Shown here: piece by piece, positions 23,901 to 37,106 of the stretch
Layout of the letters: every line of letters begins with the position of its first letter
How positions within the stretch are numbered: position 1 is the first letter of the stretch
Made by a program: the position numbers and the translations under genes
Source: Turnera subulata
Lineage: Eukaryota; Streptophyta; Magnoliopsida; Malpighiales; Passifloraceae
DNA: 64,000 bases
NCBI GenBank assembly: GCA_028386065.3
Contig: JAKUCV010002795.1
Coordinates: forward strand, 4,291 to 68,290
Reading direction: 5' to 3'
The notes under the pieces: model-generated
Databases searched by the model: none
What the model was told of the DNA's origin: nothing
The model's input: only the letters and a program-made list of their open reading frames with translations

Positions 23901-26900
23901 TTTAAATGCTCAAATTAAGGATTAAAATTTGTTGTTGAAGCGACTTAAAGAATGGGGGAAAAAAAAATGTATGCCGCGACAAGTCGTGCATGCATGCCAG
24001 CTTTTCTTACGTATTTAGGGCATTGTGATTATATTCCTGGGATACAACCTTGGTGCATAATAATGTTTTTTAGGACGTCATCTCTTCCGTCAGAATTGAT
24101 GTGGAAAGTCTATTCATGCTCGGCCCAAGAGAGTTATATATGTAGCCGAAGAAGGATTTCTTGGGATATGGTTTAAAATTATGTATGTTTGTTTTGAGCT
24201 GGGTAGAAAAACACATTATATAACGACAAGGAATTGACCTCTTATAATTTAATAAACTCTTCGGCCATATTTTGTTGCAGGAACAAAGTCATGTTCTTAA
24301 GTGAAATACAATCGGGACATTCCATTGACTTGGAAAAGGTAGATATTCTTTAGATTGTGATGATGCTTTTGCCGTCTTATGCTAACCAATTCTTTTATTC
24401 CAACCGTAAGTAACGTATCTAGACATTTTTTCCTTGAACATTTTTTTTTTTGATTGACGAAGATAAGCCCATCGGAATGAGGTTTATCTATGGGCCGTAA
24501 TTTAATATTTAACTCAATTACTCTTCGGGTCTAAATAAAGACTAGCTATAGTGCGAATTAGGTCTCACCGGTTTTGAACTTTTTTAAAAAAATGCACCCA
24601 AAAAAAATTCTCAATCCTCAAATTGGTTCGCTAGCAGTCACGGTAGCTTCTACTTCAGTACTAGACTCAACAATTCAAGAACGTGCAAGGCCAACCTTTG
24701 TTAAAGAAAAACAGCTGGAGTATGGAGCAAGTAATTTTCCAAATCTTTCCATGTGAAGTTACCTCAATGTTCTTATGTTTTGGAGTAAAGAGATCAGCTT
24801 TTGTGTTCAAAGAGAGAAAGTAAGAAAGTCAAGTCATTTTACGATCGTCGCCTGTAACAATATACCCTGCTGGTTCCAAAAAAGTTTTATGTAATTGACC
24901 AGCTCATCCACCATTCTTATATATAATGGAAAAATTCCACGCCCCACCTTGTGTTGTATTTCTCTTCATTCTGTCACATATAATGATATAAAGGTTGCCT
25001 AATTGACGCAATTATAAGCCTTGGCTATTCCCTTGTCTTCTCGTGAACACTAGCATTGGCCCTTTTTTTTTCACCATGGCTCATCATGGAAGGTAATTGT
25101 CTTCTCAAGGTCGGCTCACGTCACATGATATGGATCGTGATCCAATCTTTTTTTTTATTTTTTGTCGATGATCAAAATTCTACTAAGCTAGCCTCGGCTA
25201 CTGCATACATATGGGCCTTTTCCTTGCATTACAAATGTCTACGAATTTGATCCGCGTAAGCTGAGATGGGGATGTATTCTAAGGTTGATTATGTAAAGAT
25301 AACGTTTTCTTCTTGGGTTTTAGAAGGATAGCGTCTTGGATTAGTTAAAATAGGATATATGTTGTCTTGTCTGATCATATTAACATGGATTTCGGCAAAA
25401 ACAATATTAATGCTGGAAAATTTTTCGAGTTTGTAAAATTTCCTGTTCTTGATTGGATTTGCGTAGGATTTTTTTCGGGTCGGTATGCACGTCTTTTCTC
25501 TCCCGATTGGAACATGGCAGTTAAAAAACCGTCGTTGTCTCCACGTGTTGTCCTTTTATTAGTCGCATGATGCTAGTGTGGGACCCCGTAGTTCCCGACC
25601 TTTTATGTTTTCACTAAGTTTTACGGATTTAACGAGCGAGATTGTTACCAGACAAAGAAAAGAAAAAGGAGCAAATAAGAAGAAGAACAAAGCTTCTCTT
25701 CTACTTGCACCTTGGGCCGGACCATATCATGGATTATGCCTAATGTTTTGCCAAATAGAAACCAGTGACCTTTTTTCTAATTCACCGTTATAGTGAAAAA
25801 AGCACACAAAAAATTCCAAGAGAGGGTGAGACTTTTATTTTATTGAAAGTGAGAATTTGATTTGAGTTTTACAACTTTTGTTAACTCATTTTTATTTTAG
25901 AGGAAGCTAAATGAAAGTTAGCGTGTGGAAATATATTCCCAGTGAAATGTTACATTGGTCTGAATAATATCTCAACTACTTTGATCGATCCCTCGTTGAT
26001 TTTCCATCAGTATCGTCGAGTGCTTAAGAAGTGGGGGAAAAATGTGATAAAGGGGAAGAGCTTTTCAAAGTTATGCTACCTTTTAGTTCCTTTTACATGT
26101 GATTGCTGCGCTGTGCGTGCAAGTTCAAAAGAAGAGAGGGGAAAAAAAGTTCTTTTATCAAAAAAGGGGAAAAAAAAGTTCAATGTGTACGTATGTACAA
26201 GCAATAGAAATATTTTCATAAAGTTCAAGTGAAAATGCAAGCAATCAATGACCATGATCCCCACAGGAAACACAAAAGTCTCGCCATTCAGATATTGCGC
26301 CCTATCACCGACTCTCTCTCTCTCTCTTTTTTTGGGTATTGCCGACTAATTGTTCAAGTTAATTTTTTTTTTTTCGCTCCTCACAAATTTTCTTATTTTT
26401 GGAAAAATTATTGGGCTTATTTCCGAGTATAGTACAACTCTGTTCCCAGGCCGTCTCCTGAAAGATCCAGTTTGAGGCAAACCCCTACGAAAGGCCCATG
26501 ACCTTTTACCACCAAATGATAAAAGCCCAGTTGCTAAACTAAACCAGATGAAAAGTGAAGGCCCATAATATACACCACCAAAATACGACAAGGGCCTATT
26601 AGTCAAGCAATAAGTCAATTGCCCAATTGTCCAATGCCAACAAAAACGGCAGACGGGATTACTTTGAGGAGGAAAAGGTGTAATCAGTCACAAATAAAAA
26701 AAAAAACTTGCGATGAATTTGCTTAAGCATATGTTAAAAACAGATTGTGAAAATGGTCAAAGGGAGGAATTTTTCCTAATTGGTCACACTACAGCTTCGC
26801 AGGGGTTGGGTGGGACTAGTTATTGCGTGCATATATAGCTTCGATAATATTTATGGACTATATCATATCCAATGGATTTATGAAGAATTTGCCACACATG

Positions 26901-28469
26901 ATACACTTGCCGTGATTCTGTTGGGGGATGAAGAATTTGAATCTAGCTAGGGCTGGTCGTTGCACAATTTATTAATAAGGAAAACTAAAATGGCTCATGT
27001 AAAAACTTAAAGCCAAATTCACTAACTGACAGTGGAAATTACTCTGCGGTGTGCAGAAATGTGAAGAGAGGGTAAATATATATATATAATACTATATATA
27101 TAGGTGAAGAAAATGGGTCAAAAGGAAATGAGGCTTTGACCAGGAATCCTTTGAACAAGAATTAAAGAAGAGGGACAGTTGATTAACTGGCAGTGGCACA
27201 CAGTGTTCAGGTACTCAACGTGACATCTCAAAGGTGCCGGCCATTGAAGTCCCTTAGCTCTCTGTCACCATTTCCCAGTTTTCCTTTCTCATACAAGACG
27301 GGAAAATAAGGCAGTCTTTACTCAACCTTTCCCTTATTCATGTCACTTATTTACCATTTATCACAAAGCATAACCGAGCTACAGTCTCAGTTTTGTACTT
27401 TCCCTGCATACACACATATGTCATTCAAGAATTAAAAAACTTATATATACATATGTATCCGCATCTAAGAAGGAAAGCTTCCACCTAATTATTAAGCAAA
27501 AGAGATGGTTGATACTCTTAATGAGAAATATCTTTATGACTAGTATCGGGGGTCCAATTTAATACACCTTGATATCGTTAGCTTGTCTTATAACAGTCAA
27601 GTTTCATATATATATGCACAATGTGTGCGTTCTTCCCAACCAACCTTCCACCAAGGGAAGAATAGTCCAAAAATTTTACCCCACCACACATCCAAACTTT
27701 GGTATATTAGTCATGTCATGGCCACAAGGGCGCATATGGTCATTTGTGGAGATATATGACAAAAAGAAAATTATAGGGATATGTTACGTCATAGTCCTAT
27801 AATCTTCACAGGCAGGAGGAGGTCAGGGAGCAGATGAGCCTATATATATATACTAGTATATAAACAACTCCAAAATCAAGTGAAATCCTAAACCGGTAAA
27901 ACCTAGTACTTGTTGTCATCTTTCGCCCTGTGTTTGTGGAAGCTTTGCGAATAAGCAAAATCTAAACTGGCGGGGTTTGTCCAAAGAAACCCGAAAGGAT
28001 TTAAGATTTGGGCAACGTTTAATCAGAATAATGGTGGCCCATCAACGTCAAGTTTTGTTCCCTTTTTTTATGGTTTTAGATTCCATTGGATGTTGTGCAT
28101 AGTCCATACATGAAGTGTCGAACCATTAAGAGCTAGGTTATAATAATACGAAGACATATTAGACTGTGTTCGTGACTAAGTTAAATTAACGTTGGGGAGC
28201 TGAAACCAACAGCTGATGATCAAACTAATTATATAGTTACCTAAAATTATAATAATCCGCGTTTTATGTTCTGGATATCGAATTGCGCCCGCAATCAGAA
28301 GCTCTCTCTCGGACATGTTTTTCAGGAAAGTTAATCTGTATGTGAATTAAGCTAATCGTACATCGCAAATTCAATTACGTATATCAATGGACAATAAAGC
28401 ATTGTATTTCAAGATTTCTTCTTTTTTTTTTTCTGTATGAAAAAAGCACTGTGTTATAGCAAAAGAAAG
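20994..28469. other. Long region without a recognised gene
   Basis: About 7.5 kb. The first 700 bases form a strand-biased purine-rich tract (21080-21560), probably the promoter and 5' UTR of the HHO gene read from the minus strand. The rest is AT-rich with homopolymers, a CT repeat at about 26314-26329 and a poly(T) at 24441-24451 that may mark a LINE 3' fragment. No open frame shows a protein family pattern or exon structure. Confidence 0.5.
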
Positions 28470-28477
28470 ACAAGAAC
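28470..28477 (+). repeat. Left 8-bp target-site duplication of the hAT element (acaagaac)
   Basis: Identical to 32495-32502. Eight base pairs is the diagnostic target-duplication length of the hAT superfamily. Confidence 0.9.
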
Positions 28478-28494
28478 TAGGGGTGAGCATAACG

Positions 28495-28660
28495 TCGGTT
28501 CGGCATATGCCGAGCCGAATCTACTGCCGGTATCACTGTGCCGAAGGGTCGATTTTTCGACCGATGCCGTGCCGATATGGGCCTCATGCCGATCGGCATG
28601 GTGCCGATTAAAACCGACGTCGGTTCGGTCGGCATAGACTCCAACCGATGCCGACAGGTC
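28495..28660. promoter_or_regulatory. Left subterminal GCCGA/TCGGC motif cluster of the hAT element
   Basis: Repeated cggttcgg, gccgagccg, gccgatcggcat and ccgatgccga motifs in both orientations, matched by a similar cluster at 32310-32480. In hAT elements such subterminal repeats are transposase-binding sites; binding here is inferred. Confidence 0.6.
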
Positions 28661-29120
28661 ATGCATTAATCAAAATCAAAAACCCAGAAATCCAGGAATC
28701 CAGAAACCCAGAAATACCACAACTCAACACAATTATGAGCAAATTCAAACAGAATATTACTGCTGATCAATATCCAAATGTAAATTCAGAAGCATAAACA
28801 CTTAATGATAAAATATACAATCCCAATTCCAAACAAACATAAATATGATAGGAAGTTCAAAGTTGCAATGTTACAATACAACACATAATCCATAAAGATG
28901 ATCATGTCTTCATGACAGATTAATGCGCCACAAGTCCACCAAAGTCCAATGCCAGAATCTATCAATCTGAGAATGAAGTACATAGGTAATAGGTTAAGCT
29001 TTCAAACTCATACAAATCCGATGATGTGAATGATGAAGAGGCAAAAATATAAAAGTTAACAAGATGCACACAGTTAATGAACTTACCATTACTGCATCAT
29101 CCAATGCCTCATGCTTGATT

Positions 29121-31580
29121 TCAGACTTCAATGGTGGACTCTTCAAGCAACAAGTCGCTCATCTCTGGCAACAAATAAAAACAACTCATGTAAGTCACTG
29201 TAATTATAATATATTAATTTAAGATACATAAAAAGATAAAAAACAACATAAGATAGAGGATAGTACCATTCTCAAGTCTGTCTATATTGGCTGGAGGTTC
29301 ATCTACATTTATTTCACTCTTATAATCCGCAATGGCTGCTCTAATCCAGTCTTGGCCACAAATCAAAGCTTGCACAATTTTTGGAGTCAAGGAACTCCTA
29401 TAAGGATCTAAAACCCTGCCACCAGTGCTAAAAACTGATTCTGAAGCTACTGTGGATACTGGAACAGCAAGGACATCTCGAGCCATAGTGGACAGTACAG
29501 GAAAGCGAGGAGAATTTATCCTCCACCACCTTAAAATGTCAAATTTTTTGACATCTTCCTCGACATCCTCTGCAAGGTACTTGTCCAGCTCTGTTTTTGA
29601 TTCACCACCATGCTTCATCTTCTTATATTCTTGCTTGAGCTCTTCTTTGAACAACCTCCTCTTGCCCCTCTCTCCTTCATCTCCTTCAGCACTATCAACA
29701 CCTCCAGATGCAAGAATTGATGCTGATGATGATGATCCTGCAGTGGTGGAAGTGGATTGTGCTGCTGGAGTCCGAATTGAAGGAAACATCATGGAATGAT
29801 AAGCCTCAAACATACCATAGATGGCAGCTTCGACCTTCTCCCATAATTTGTTCCCTGTAGCTTCACCATATACCTTTCTCAAAGAGAATTGGACAAAACC
29901 AAGTTTATACCTAGGATCTAGAATTGATGCAATGAATGGCACCATATTGCACTTTTCAATGTCACCCCAGTACTTGTCAAATTTGGACTTCATATTCTGG
30001 GCCATGATACTCATTTCCAAATCATCATCATCAATCCAGCCCATCAACATTCCAAGGAGGGAAATGATTTCCTCAAAATATGTGTTGCAAGTCACATATG
30101 AAGTGCCAGAAAAGAAAGTGGTGAGATCATAGAAATTACCTAGACAATTGCATAAGCGCCTAGCATTAATCCAATCTTCTGGACTAGGTACACCTGGCCA
30201 GTCTTCTTCTGCTCCTTTATCAAATGACTCCATTTCCTTCTTGAAATTATCATCCTCAATCATATAATTCTCAAAGGCTGCTTCAAACTTGCAAGCAGTA
30301 TCCAGCATGGTGAAAGTCGAGTTCCACCTAGTTGGGACATCAATGGACAGTAAAGCTTTGCTTTTACTTCCATCAGCTCTAGGAGGCACACACTCCTTGA
30401 ATCTTTGCAACCTAGCTGGAGACTGCCTAACATACCTTACTGCCCTACGGATCCTATACACTGCCTTCCCTGTGCATCTTAATCCATCACCAACAATAAG
30501 ATTCACAATATGAGCAATACACCTCATGTGCATGTACTTGCATCCCATTACACTCCCTTTCCACTTTCCTATCTTCCTTTGTAAATTGTTTAAAGCTACA
30601 TCATTAGAGGTGGCATTGTCCACAGTTATTGTAAAGACACCAGTTATGCCCCACTCTGCCAAGCATTTCTCAATTGCAGCAGCAATTTTCTCACCTTTAT
30701 GACTACCTATAGGACATAGATTCAGCACATACTTCCTCAACTTCCACTCATTATCGATAAAATGAGCTGTTAAGCTCATGTAGTTAATCCTCTGAATCGA
30801 TGTCCAAGTGTCTGTGGTGAGACACACCCTCTCACTATTAGACCTAATAAATTCCTTCAAATTCTTCTTCTCATCTACATAAAACTGGAGACAGTCCCTA
30901 GAAACAGTCCATCTAGAAGGTACTTTGAATTTAGGACAAGCAACAGACAAAAATTTCCTAAAACCATAACCCTCTACAAACCTAAAAGGGAGCTCATCTA
31001 CAATGATCATCCCCGCTAAGGCTTTCCTAACAGCTTCCTGATCGAACCTATATGTTGATAAAGTAGACTTTCCCTCCTCATCCTCCCCATGTATCAATTC
31101 AGTCTGTCCATAATCATCTAGAGTATGATTAGATTGGCATCTTTTAAGGTGAGCTAACATACCAGAAGTGCCATTCTTCTTCGGATCAGCTCTGAACTCT
31201 TGCCCGCATCGCTTGCATTTTCCAATTCTGATCCCACCAGGACTGTCCATCTTACTGAAATGCTCCCACACCTTAGACCTATCCCTGCTTGGTTTCTTGA
31301 GTAAGTTCATCAATAGCAACTTCTGCGCCTCTGCATTTGGGGTTCCTCCTTCCTCGTTTTGAGTGGTGTCTACTGCCTCTGCTCCTGGTCCTCCAGTTTC
31401 ATTCAATGTGCTTCGAGTTGTAGCTGGTGGAGGTCCTGGAGGAGGTGTTGTAGTCGTCGTCACTGCTTGTTGGGTTGGAGGCAGCCGCATATTATCAACC
31501 TCCATTGCTGCTGCTTCCTCAGATGCAGGGATTCCAGAACTTCCCACCATTGATTCACTGTTGTGATCAATGTTTTCCAT
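29121..31580 (-). CDS. hAT transposase (BED zinc finger, RNase H-like core, hAT C-terminal dimerisation)
   Basis: Exon 1 is 29267-31580 and a small exon 2 is 29121-29164, joined by a GT-AG intron, giving 2358 nt (785 aa) ending in a Glu-rich tail (LLLEESTIEV). The start is MENIDHNSES at 31580; an in-frame ATG 15 codons upstream (31625) lies in AT-rich likely 5' UTR sequence. A BED-type zinc finger is at about residues 100-150 (CKRCGQEF, then HLKRC). The core has CLTTDTWTSIQ and FTITVDNATSND, carrying the expected catalytic Asp residues. The dimerisation domain is near the C terminus (ILRWWRINSPRFPVLSTMAR, VPVSTVASESVFSTGG, SSLTPKIVQALICGQDW). No stop or frameshift is visible. Confidence 0.92.
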
Positions 31581-32309
31581 CTTCATAAACAAATAAACAG
31601 AAAACATAAACAAACAATCCAGCAACGATTAACTTTAAACAAAAAACAAAACATTCCCAGCAACGATTAAACACAATTAAACAAAGTATCCAAGCATAAA
31701 AGCAAGAAATAACACAATTAGAGAAAGATACTTACAAGTTGGCGACTTCGGCCTTCTGATTAGGGTTTCGATTCCGATTCGATTGGGGAATGGCCGATTA
31801 AGGCTCGAGAAATTGGGGCTTCTATTTTCTGTGTCTGAATTAGGGATTTAGGGGCTCAAATTTGATTTGGGGTTAGGGTTTGACTAATTGGGGGTTTTGT
31901 TTTGGGGTTCTGATTTTTGAGTTAGGGTTTCGAATTTGTTTGGGGGTTAGGGTTCAATTGGACAAATTGGGGGTTAGGGTTCAATTAGACAAATTTGTGA
32001 AGGGGCCGAATGAGGGGTTTCAGAAAACGGGAAGGGGTGATTGATTGTGACAGAGAACGGTGGTTGTGCCGTTCTCGGAGGAGCTGCGGCGGGCGGTGGT
32101 GTGTGGCTAGGGTTTTCGAGAGAAATAGAGAAGAAGAGAAGTAGAGAACGGGAAAGTGACGGTGAGTTTAGGGTTAGGTGTTTTGTGAATTTGTGTAATT
32201 GTGTTTGGGTTTGAGAAATGGGTTGTGTGATTTGGGTAAAGGTTACTGGGTTAGTGAATTTTTGGGCTTGGGTTAGGCTTTGGGTGGGGCTCAGGACGTG
32301 TGGGCTTGT

Positions 32310-32480
32310 CGGCATCGGCCTGTGCCGAATACCGACGGTTCGGAGGGCTTCCGACCGATTCCTAGGCGGGGCTAATTCGGCACGGCACGACTCAAGGGGG
32401 TGGCGCTAAAATCCTTCATTTTCCGAGCCGATACCGTCGGTATTGAGTCGGTATCGGCACGGAAATGTCGGCACGGTAAA
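32310..32480. promoter_or_regulatory. Right subterminal GCCGA/TCGGC motif cluster of the hAT element
   Basis: Multiple gtcggcatcggc, ccgaccgatt, ggcacggcacg and gagccgatacc motifs mirror the left cluster. Probable transposase-binding zone, and the transposase promoter side. Confidence 0.6.
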
Positions 32481-32494
32481 TCTGCACAGTCCTA

Positions 32495-32502
32495 ACAAGA
32501 AC
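32495..32502 (+). repeat. Right 8-bp target-site duplication of the hAT element (acaagaac)
   Basis: Exact match to 28470-28477. Confidence 0.9.
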
Positions 32503-33559
32503 ATCTAAGATAATGTTGCACGGTTGGATATAGCAAGTGTATACACACCCTTAATTGCTTGAGACATTATATGTGCGTGGATGGCTAGTTTGCCATAGCT
32601 AGCTCGTTTTCCTTTTAGCATAAACACTCTTCCTTCCAACAAATCATCAACTGTGCTTATGATAGCGACAGATATAGGAAATGATTCTTTCACTTCATCG
32701 CATGACTTTTTTTTCTCTCCTTTTTTCTGTTTGTTTTCAATTGCATGGAAACATTAAATGGTTAGCTATATGTGTACGGTAACATCTCTCAGTGATCTCT
32801 ATGTTAATTAATTACTCCCATATGTCCACGTCTCAATCAGTTTGTAGTAGTAACTTTAAATAACAAAAGTAGGGAGTAGGAGTGATAAAATGAACGTATA
32901 TGTAACAGGCTTATGCCTTCCAATTCTATAACTAACAGTACTCCATGTCTTCGTACAAAAGATTTTCTATCACTCTTAGTCTCACTTTAGTTTCATAGAG
33001 AAAGCGAGTGAGAAAGAGGAAGAGGACAACCAGTGTTGAATACATATATATGGGCAGAAAAAAAACTGGACTCCAAAAAGAAGGCAGATACAAAGAAAGC
33101 AAGAAATAATTAGGAGCAGCTCGAGAATCGAGCATACTACTGTTGGTACGATAACCTATGCATCTTTCTCCACGTTTCCTCCATTGCCGGTTCTCTGTCT
33201 CCTCCCATTTCCAAACAAACACAACACCAAATCCAATATTACTATTGCTACTACTTAACTACAGTTCTTTTACCCCCATGTGGTCTCGCTTTATATTCTC
33301 TCTTGCTGATCTCTCTAAACCCATAACCAATACTATTTCCCTTGACCAAAATTTGCATATACTCCTCCACAAGACAAAAATATTATCAGTCTCCCCTCCT
33401 CTATATCATTCACCGTGGCCTAGTACCCTACCCTAGCAATTCCATTTCCTTAGTACCTTTCTTCTCCAAAAAAACGCACACACACAACTATCTCTCTCGC
33501 TAGCTAGCTATATCGACCACTTTGTCCCTCCCTCGATCGTGTAAATTAAAATCTCCGCC
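32503..33559. other. Promoter and 5' region of the WIP gene
   Basis: No gene. Holds CT-rich segments (33160-33420) and the probable 5' UTR just before the ATG at 33560. Confidence 0.4.
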
Positions 33560-34540
33560 ATGCAAAATCCTTCTTCCTTCACCTACTTGTCCTCCAGCGA
33601 AAGCGCCTGTATAGAAGCTGATGACCAAGAAGATGAAAATTGCCAACTCTCTCTTTCTCTCAGCCCTCCTGGACAGCACCGGCACCTCCCTAGGTACCGC
33701 AACCACGGCTTCTCCTCCGCGTCAAACCGGACTCATAGTTCAGTACTACGCGAAAACCCTAGTAGCGAAAATAGCAGTGTAACAGTAGCTCTTCACATCT
33801 TTCCTCCATCTAGTGGAGTTAGCGCTACTGCAGGCAACCATATTAATCATCACATGGACCCTCTCGCTGAAGGACAATACTGGATTCCTTCTCCAGCACA
33901 AATTCTTGTCGGCCCCACTCAGTTCTCTTGCTCTGTCTGCAACAAATCATTCAATAGATACAACAACATGCAGGTTTAATTTCCATGATAATAACATATA
34001 CTTTAATATGTCTCTCTGATTCTCCATTTTGAACATGTTTCAATTGCACTTGACATGTGTTTGCCGTCTCTTGGTTTCTGATTGGTTTCTCTTTTGATAA
34101 TTAGATGCATATGTGGGGGCACGGTTCACAGTATAGGAAGGGCCCTGATTCGCTGAGAGGAACAAAGCAAGCTTCTTCAATGCTAAGACTGCCTTGCTAT
34201 TGCTGCGCTGAAGGATGCAAGAACAACATAGAGCACCCAAGATCAAGGCCACTCAAGGATATTTGCTGTTCGAGGAGACTGGAGGACGCACGAGAAGAAC
34301 TGCGGTAAGCTCTGGTTTTGTATATGTGGGTCTGATTTTAAGCACAAGAGGTCCCTTAAGGACCATGTTCGTGCCTTTGGGGATGGACATGCAGCCCACA
34401 GCGTGGAGTTGTGTGACTTGGACGAAGAAGAAGAGGAGGAGGAAGAAGAAGAAGAAGAAGAAGGGGATCATGGTGATAACAATGAAGTACAACGTAATGG
34501 AGCTGGAGCTGGAGCCGGTCGTGGTCCTGTTCGCTTTTAA
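33560..34540 (+). pseudogene. WIP: WIP-family zinc-finger transcription factor with a 74-nt internal deletion
   Basis: Exon 1 is 33560-33973 (138 codons) and exon 2 is 34105-34540; the intron falls at the family's conserved site after NNMQ. An LSLSLSPP motif is near the N terminus. The WIP domain begins [18 protein letters not shown] and the first finger [21 protein letters not shown] is intact. The second finger begins ([15 protein letters not shown]), then at 34260/34262 the text jumps from LKD directly to the [16 protein letters not shown] segment. About 25 conserved residues (rest of finger 2, start of finger 3) are missing and the frame shifts by one base. Downstream, in the other frame, the domain ([21 protein letters not shown]), a poly-Glu tract and the stop at 34538 are intact. 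As it stands translation stops at 34306-34308. WIP proteins regulate seed-coat, root and transmitting-tract development. Confidence 0.9.
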
Positions 34541-37106
34541 TTAATCATGCATATGTTTCTATGTGCTATTTAGGGTAATTAAAGTTCTGTTTGATTAAGA
34601 ACTGTCAGTTACTGTTTCGGTGTAATATCTGTGTTTAGCGTGAATTGTGTGTGTGAGAGAGATGTATGGGAGATAGAAGGGAGAGAGAGGATGAGGACAA
34701 AGAGTAAAATAGAAACCCAAGTTCTATGCGTTGGCTAGTCGTTCTGTTCATCTCATCTAATTACTATTGAAAAGAGTACTTCAGCAATAGCCAGAATTTG
34801 TTTTCTTTCTTCATGAGTTCTTCAATACATATATAGCTGATGCTAATTAAGTAGTGCCCTTGTGCGTGTTTCTGGTCTGTGAAAGGTAGAGATTTTAGCT
34901 AGCTATATAGGGACCATTGCATTATTTGTCAAGTAAATTCAGTAGTGACTGCAGAGATAAGACTAAGAGAGCATGACATGAAGACACACGCACAGTGGAG
35001 TCACAGATTCTACTGTTCATCATCACAGCTTTGCATTTGCCATGGATTCATATACATGGCCTAGGACGTTCTTTTCTCTGTCAAATACTCATGCATCACA
35101 GAGAGAAAAGCAGAATAGAAAGAGAGTGATGTGTGGGTTCAGTGTCTCTCTCTGAGCTTCGACTACCACTACAAACACTTTGATCAAGCCTCTTTTGTCA
35201 GTCACGGTGAGATAAAATTGGGAGAGAGAGAGAAAGAGAGAAAAGAGTGACATTAATGGACCACTGAGCTCTTGCTGTTTTTGGGGTTTCACCCAAAGAG
35301 CTACCTTTTTCCTTTTCAGAGCAACTACAAACAGATACTGGTATGATTCATTTTCAGGCTTCTCTGTTCCTGCCGCTTTTAACCCTATAATGTGTCAATC
35401 CATATGCCCTAGCTTAGCTAACTTCCTTCTCCTCCTCTTTATCATCTGTCCTTTTTGTTTGGCCTTGTTATCCCTGTCCTTTATGTTCAAAATTTGTTGG
35501 CCTTGTTTTGCTTTTAAAAGTCACTACTTCCATGCATGCATGGATTACGCAGCTTACAGATATTAATGCTTTTACTGTTATTCTTTCCTGATGCCCGTTA
35601 TATAGATAGCTAGGCAGTTGTCCTTCAAGGGATTATAAAATTTAGTATTTATAAGATCCTAGGCACTTGATCCCAGTTCTGGAAAAAGCTGTGAAAGAAA
35701 GAATGTGAAACTACTCTTCATTATGAATACATTGAATACATATACAAAAAAGTAATATATGATGTCACTTAATGTAATTATCAATCCAGTTCCTCCTGCT
35801 TAATTTAGCTTGGCTTGACTGTAAAACTCTAGTAAATTGTAAGGTTCATTTGTAAATACTTATTCAAACGAATTTTTTATGCTATAAAAAAATACACCGG
35901 ATCCCATCAAAACTCGAAAGTTAATTAAACCTACTTGGGTAAGTAGTATTAAGATGGATAACTAACTTATTGAAAAGCTTAAATCTGCTGGATTGTTAAC
36001 TTTTTCAATTTTTGTCAAATTTTTACATTGTTTTTGTTGGATAAGAAAAAGAGGCATGCATGTTAACATCGCCCATTTCATCAAGGCCTGGATTCCCAAA
36101 TATATCCTGACATTACCCTCCTCAAAGGGGAGTTCGCCTATCAGAACACAGTAATAAACCATCATAGACTGGAAGAATATCTTTCAATTTCACTAACTTG
36201 TATTGGTTGCATCTTAATCATTGGTATTAAGAAAGATAAAATTTGCCAAAAGAAATTCGTATATTTGGATCTACAGCTGTGGATTCTGATATATCTACCT
36301 CAGTGCTATATCTCCACCAATTTAGCATATGATATACCCACTTGCTAGTCAGAATGGCCTAGATATGCTATATAGTAACTTTACAACCTGCTACGTGTCA
36401 CATGCTGAGTTGATGGAGCTCGGTCAAACTTGAAAAGCACATCGCCTGGGGATCCATATGGTGGCCACACGACTGGTCATTATTTGTTTTTATCTGTGTG
36501 TCACTAATTGCTCTTTACATCAATTGCTCCATTTCGCTGTCTAGTACCGTCTGCGGCACCCAACTTGAAGTGTTCGCCTTGCGCTTCTCACAATCCCCCT
36601 AAAGGAACGAGCTAAATAGCTAGAGCCTGGAGATTTGGTTATTCAAAGCACATTGTTTTGTAAAGTTGGAAAGTATGAAATGAAAAAATTCTTTTCAGGA
36701 AGAAAATGGAGAAATAAAGAAAGAAATGGAACTAATGTGGAACTAAAACATGTCTTTGTTTTGTTACGGAAAAAAAAAATACTAAAACCTCGGATACTTT
36801 CTCTTTCTTTCTGGTTTCTGTTCTAAGAGAGGTCAGAAACTTGTTGTAGGTTTAGAAGCCCATGTTTTTGTTGGGGGACCTTGCAGTGATTGATATACTA
36901 TATATGCGGTTTAGTATGTGTCCAATCCCCTGATAGCGGGCTTTCTGTGGACTTAAGCTTGTTCCCTTCTGGTCATGAGTGGGCCTGGATCTATTCAAAT
37001 ACTCAAAAATAGAATTTTATCTTAAAACCTTTCACACCCCTTAAATTTCTCATGGTCAAGGCCCTCTTTGGTTAAAGACAATCTCTCTTTTGTTTTCCAT
37101 AACAGT
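34541..37106. other. Intergenic, no gene recognised
   Basis: About 2.5 kb. Purine-rich microsatellite-like stretches at 34650-34690 and 35218-35245 (GA-rich). Open frames here are short and without family signature. Confidence 0.5.

Larger units (their letters stand above)
28478..32494 (-). mobile_element. Complete hAT-superfamily DNA transposon, probably autonomous
   Basis: A 4017-bp element with an exact 8-bp target duplication (acaagaac) on both sides. The ends are short imperfect inverted repeats: taggggtgagcat on the left, and taggactgtgcag as the reverse complement of the right. Both subterminal zones (28495-28660 and 32310-32480) are dense in GCCGA/TCGGC motifs in both orientations, typical transposase-binding repeats. 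The minus strand carries one transposase gene with an intact reading frame. The well-kept ends and open frame suggest a fairly recent insertion. Confidence 0.93.

Noticed and set aside
24441..24620. Possible further LINE 3' fragment beginning with poly(T)
   Set aside because: No matching target duplication could be found, so it is only mentioned in the intergenic entry.
31168..31566. Plus-strand open frames opposite the hAT transposase N terminus
   Set aside because: Shadow frames of the low-complexity Thr/Pro region of the transposase.
31581..31625. hAT transposase start at ATG 31625
   Set aside because: The extra 15 residues are hydrophobic and encoded in AT-rich sequence like a 5' UTR; the MENIDHNSES start fits transposase N termini better, though it is not proven.
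34980..35300. Possible microRNA precursor or small gene in the GA-rich region downstream of the WIP gene
   Set aside because: No match to a plant microRNA I know and no clear hairpin by eye.
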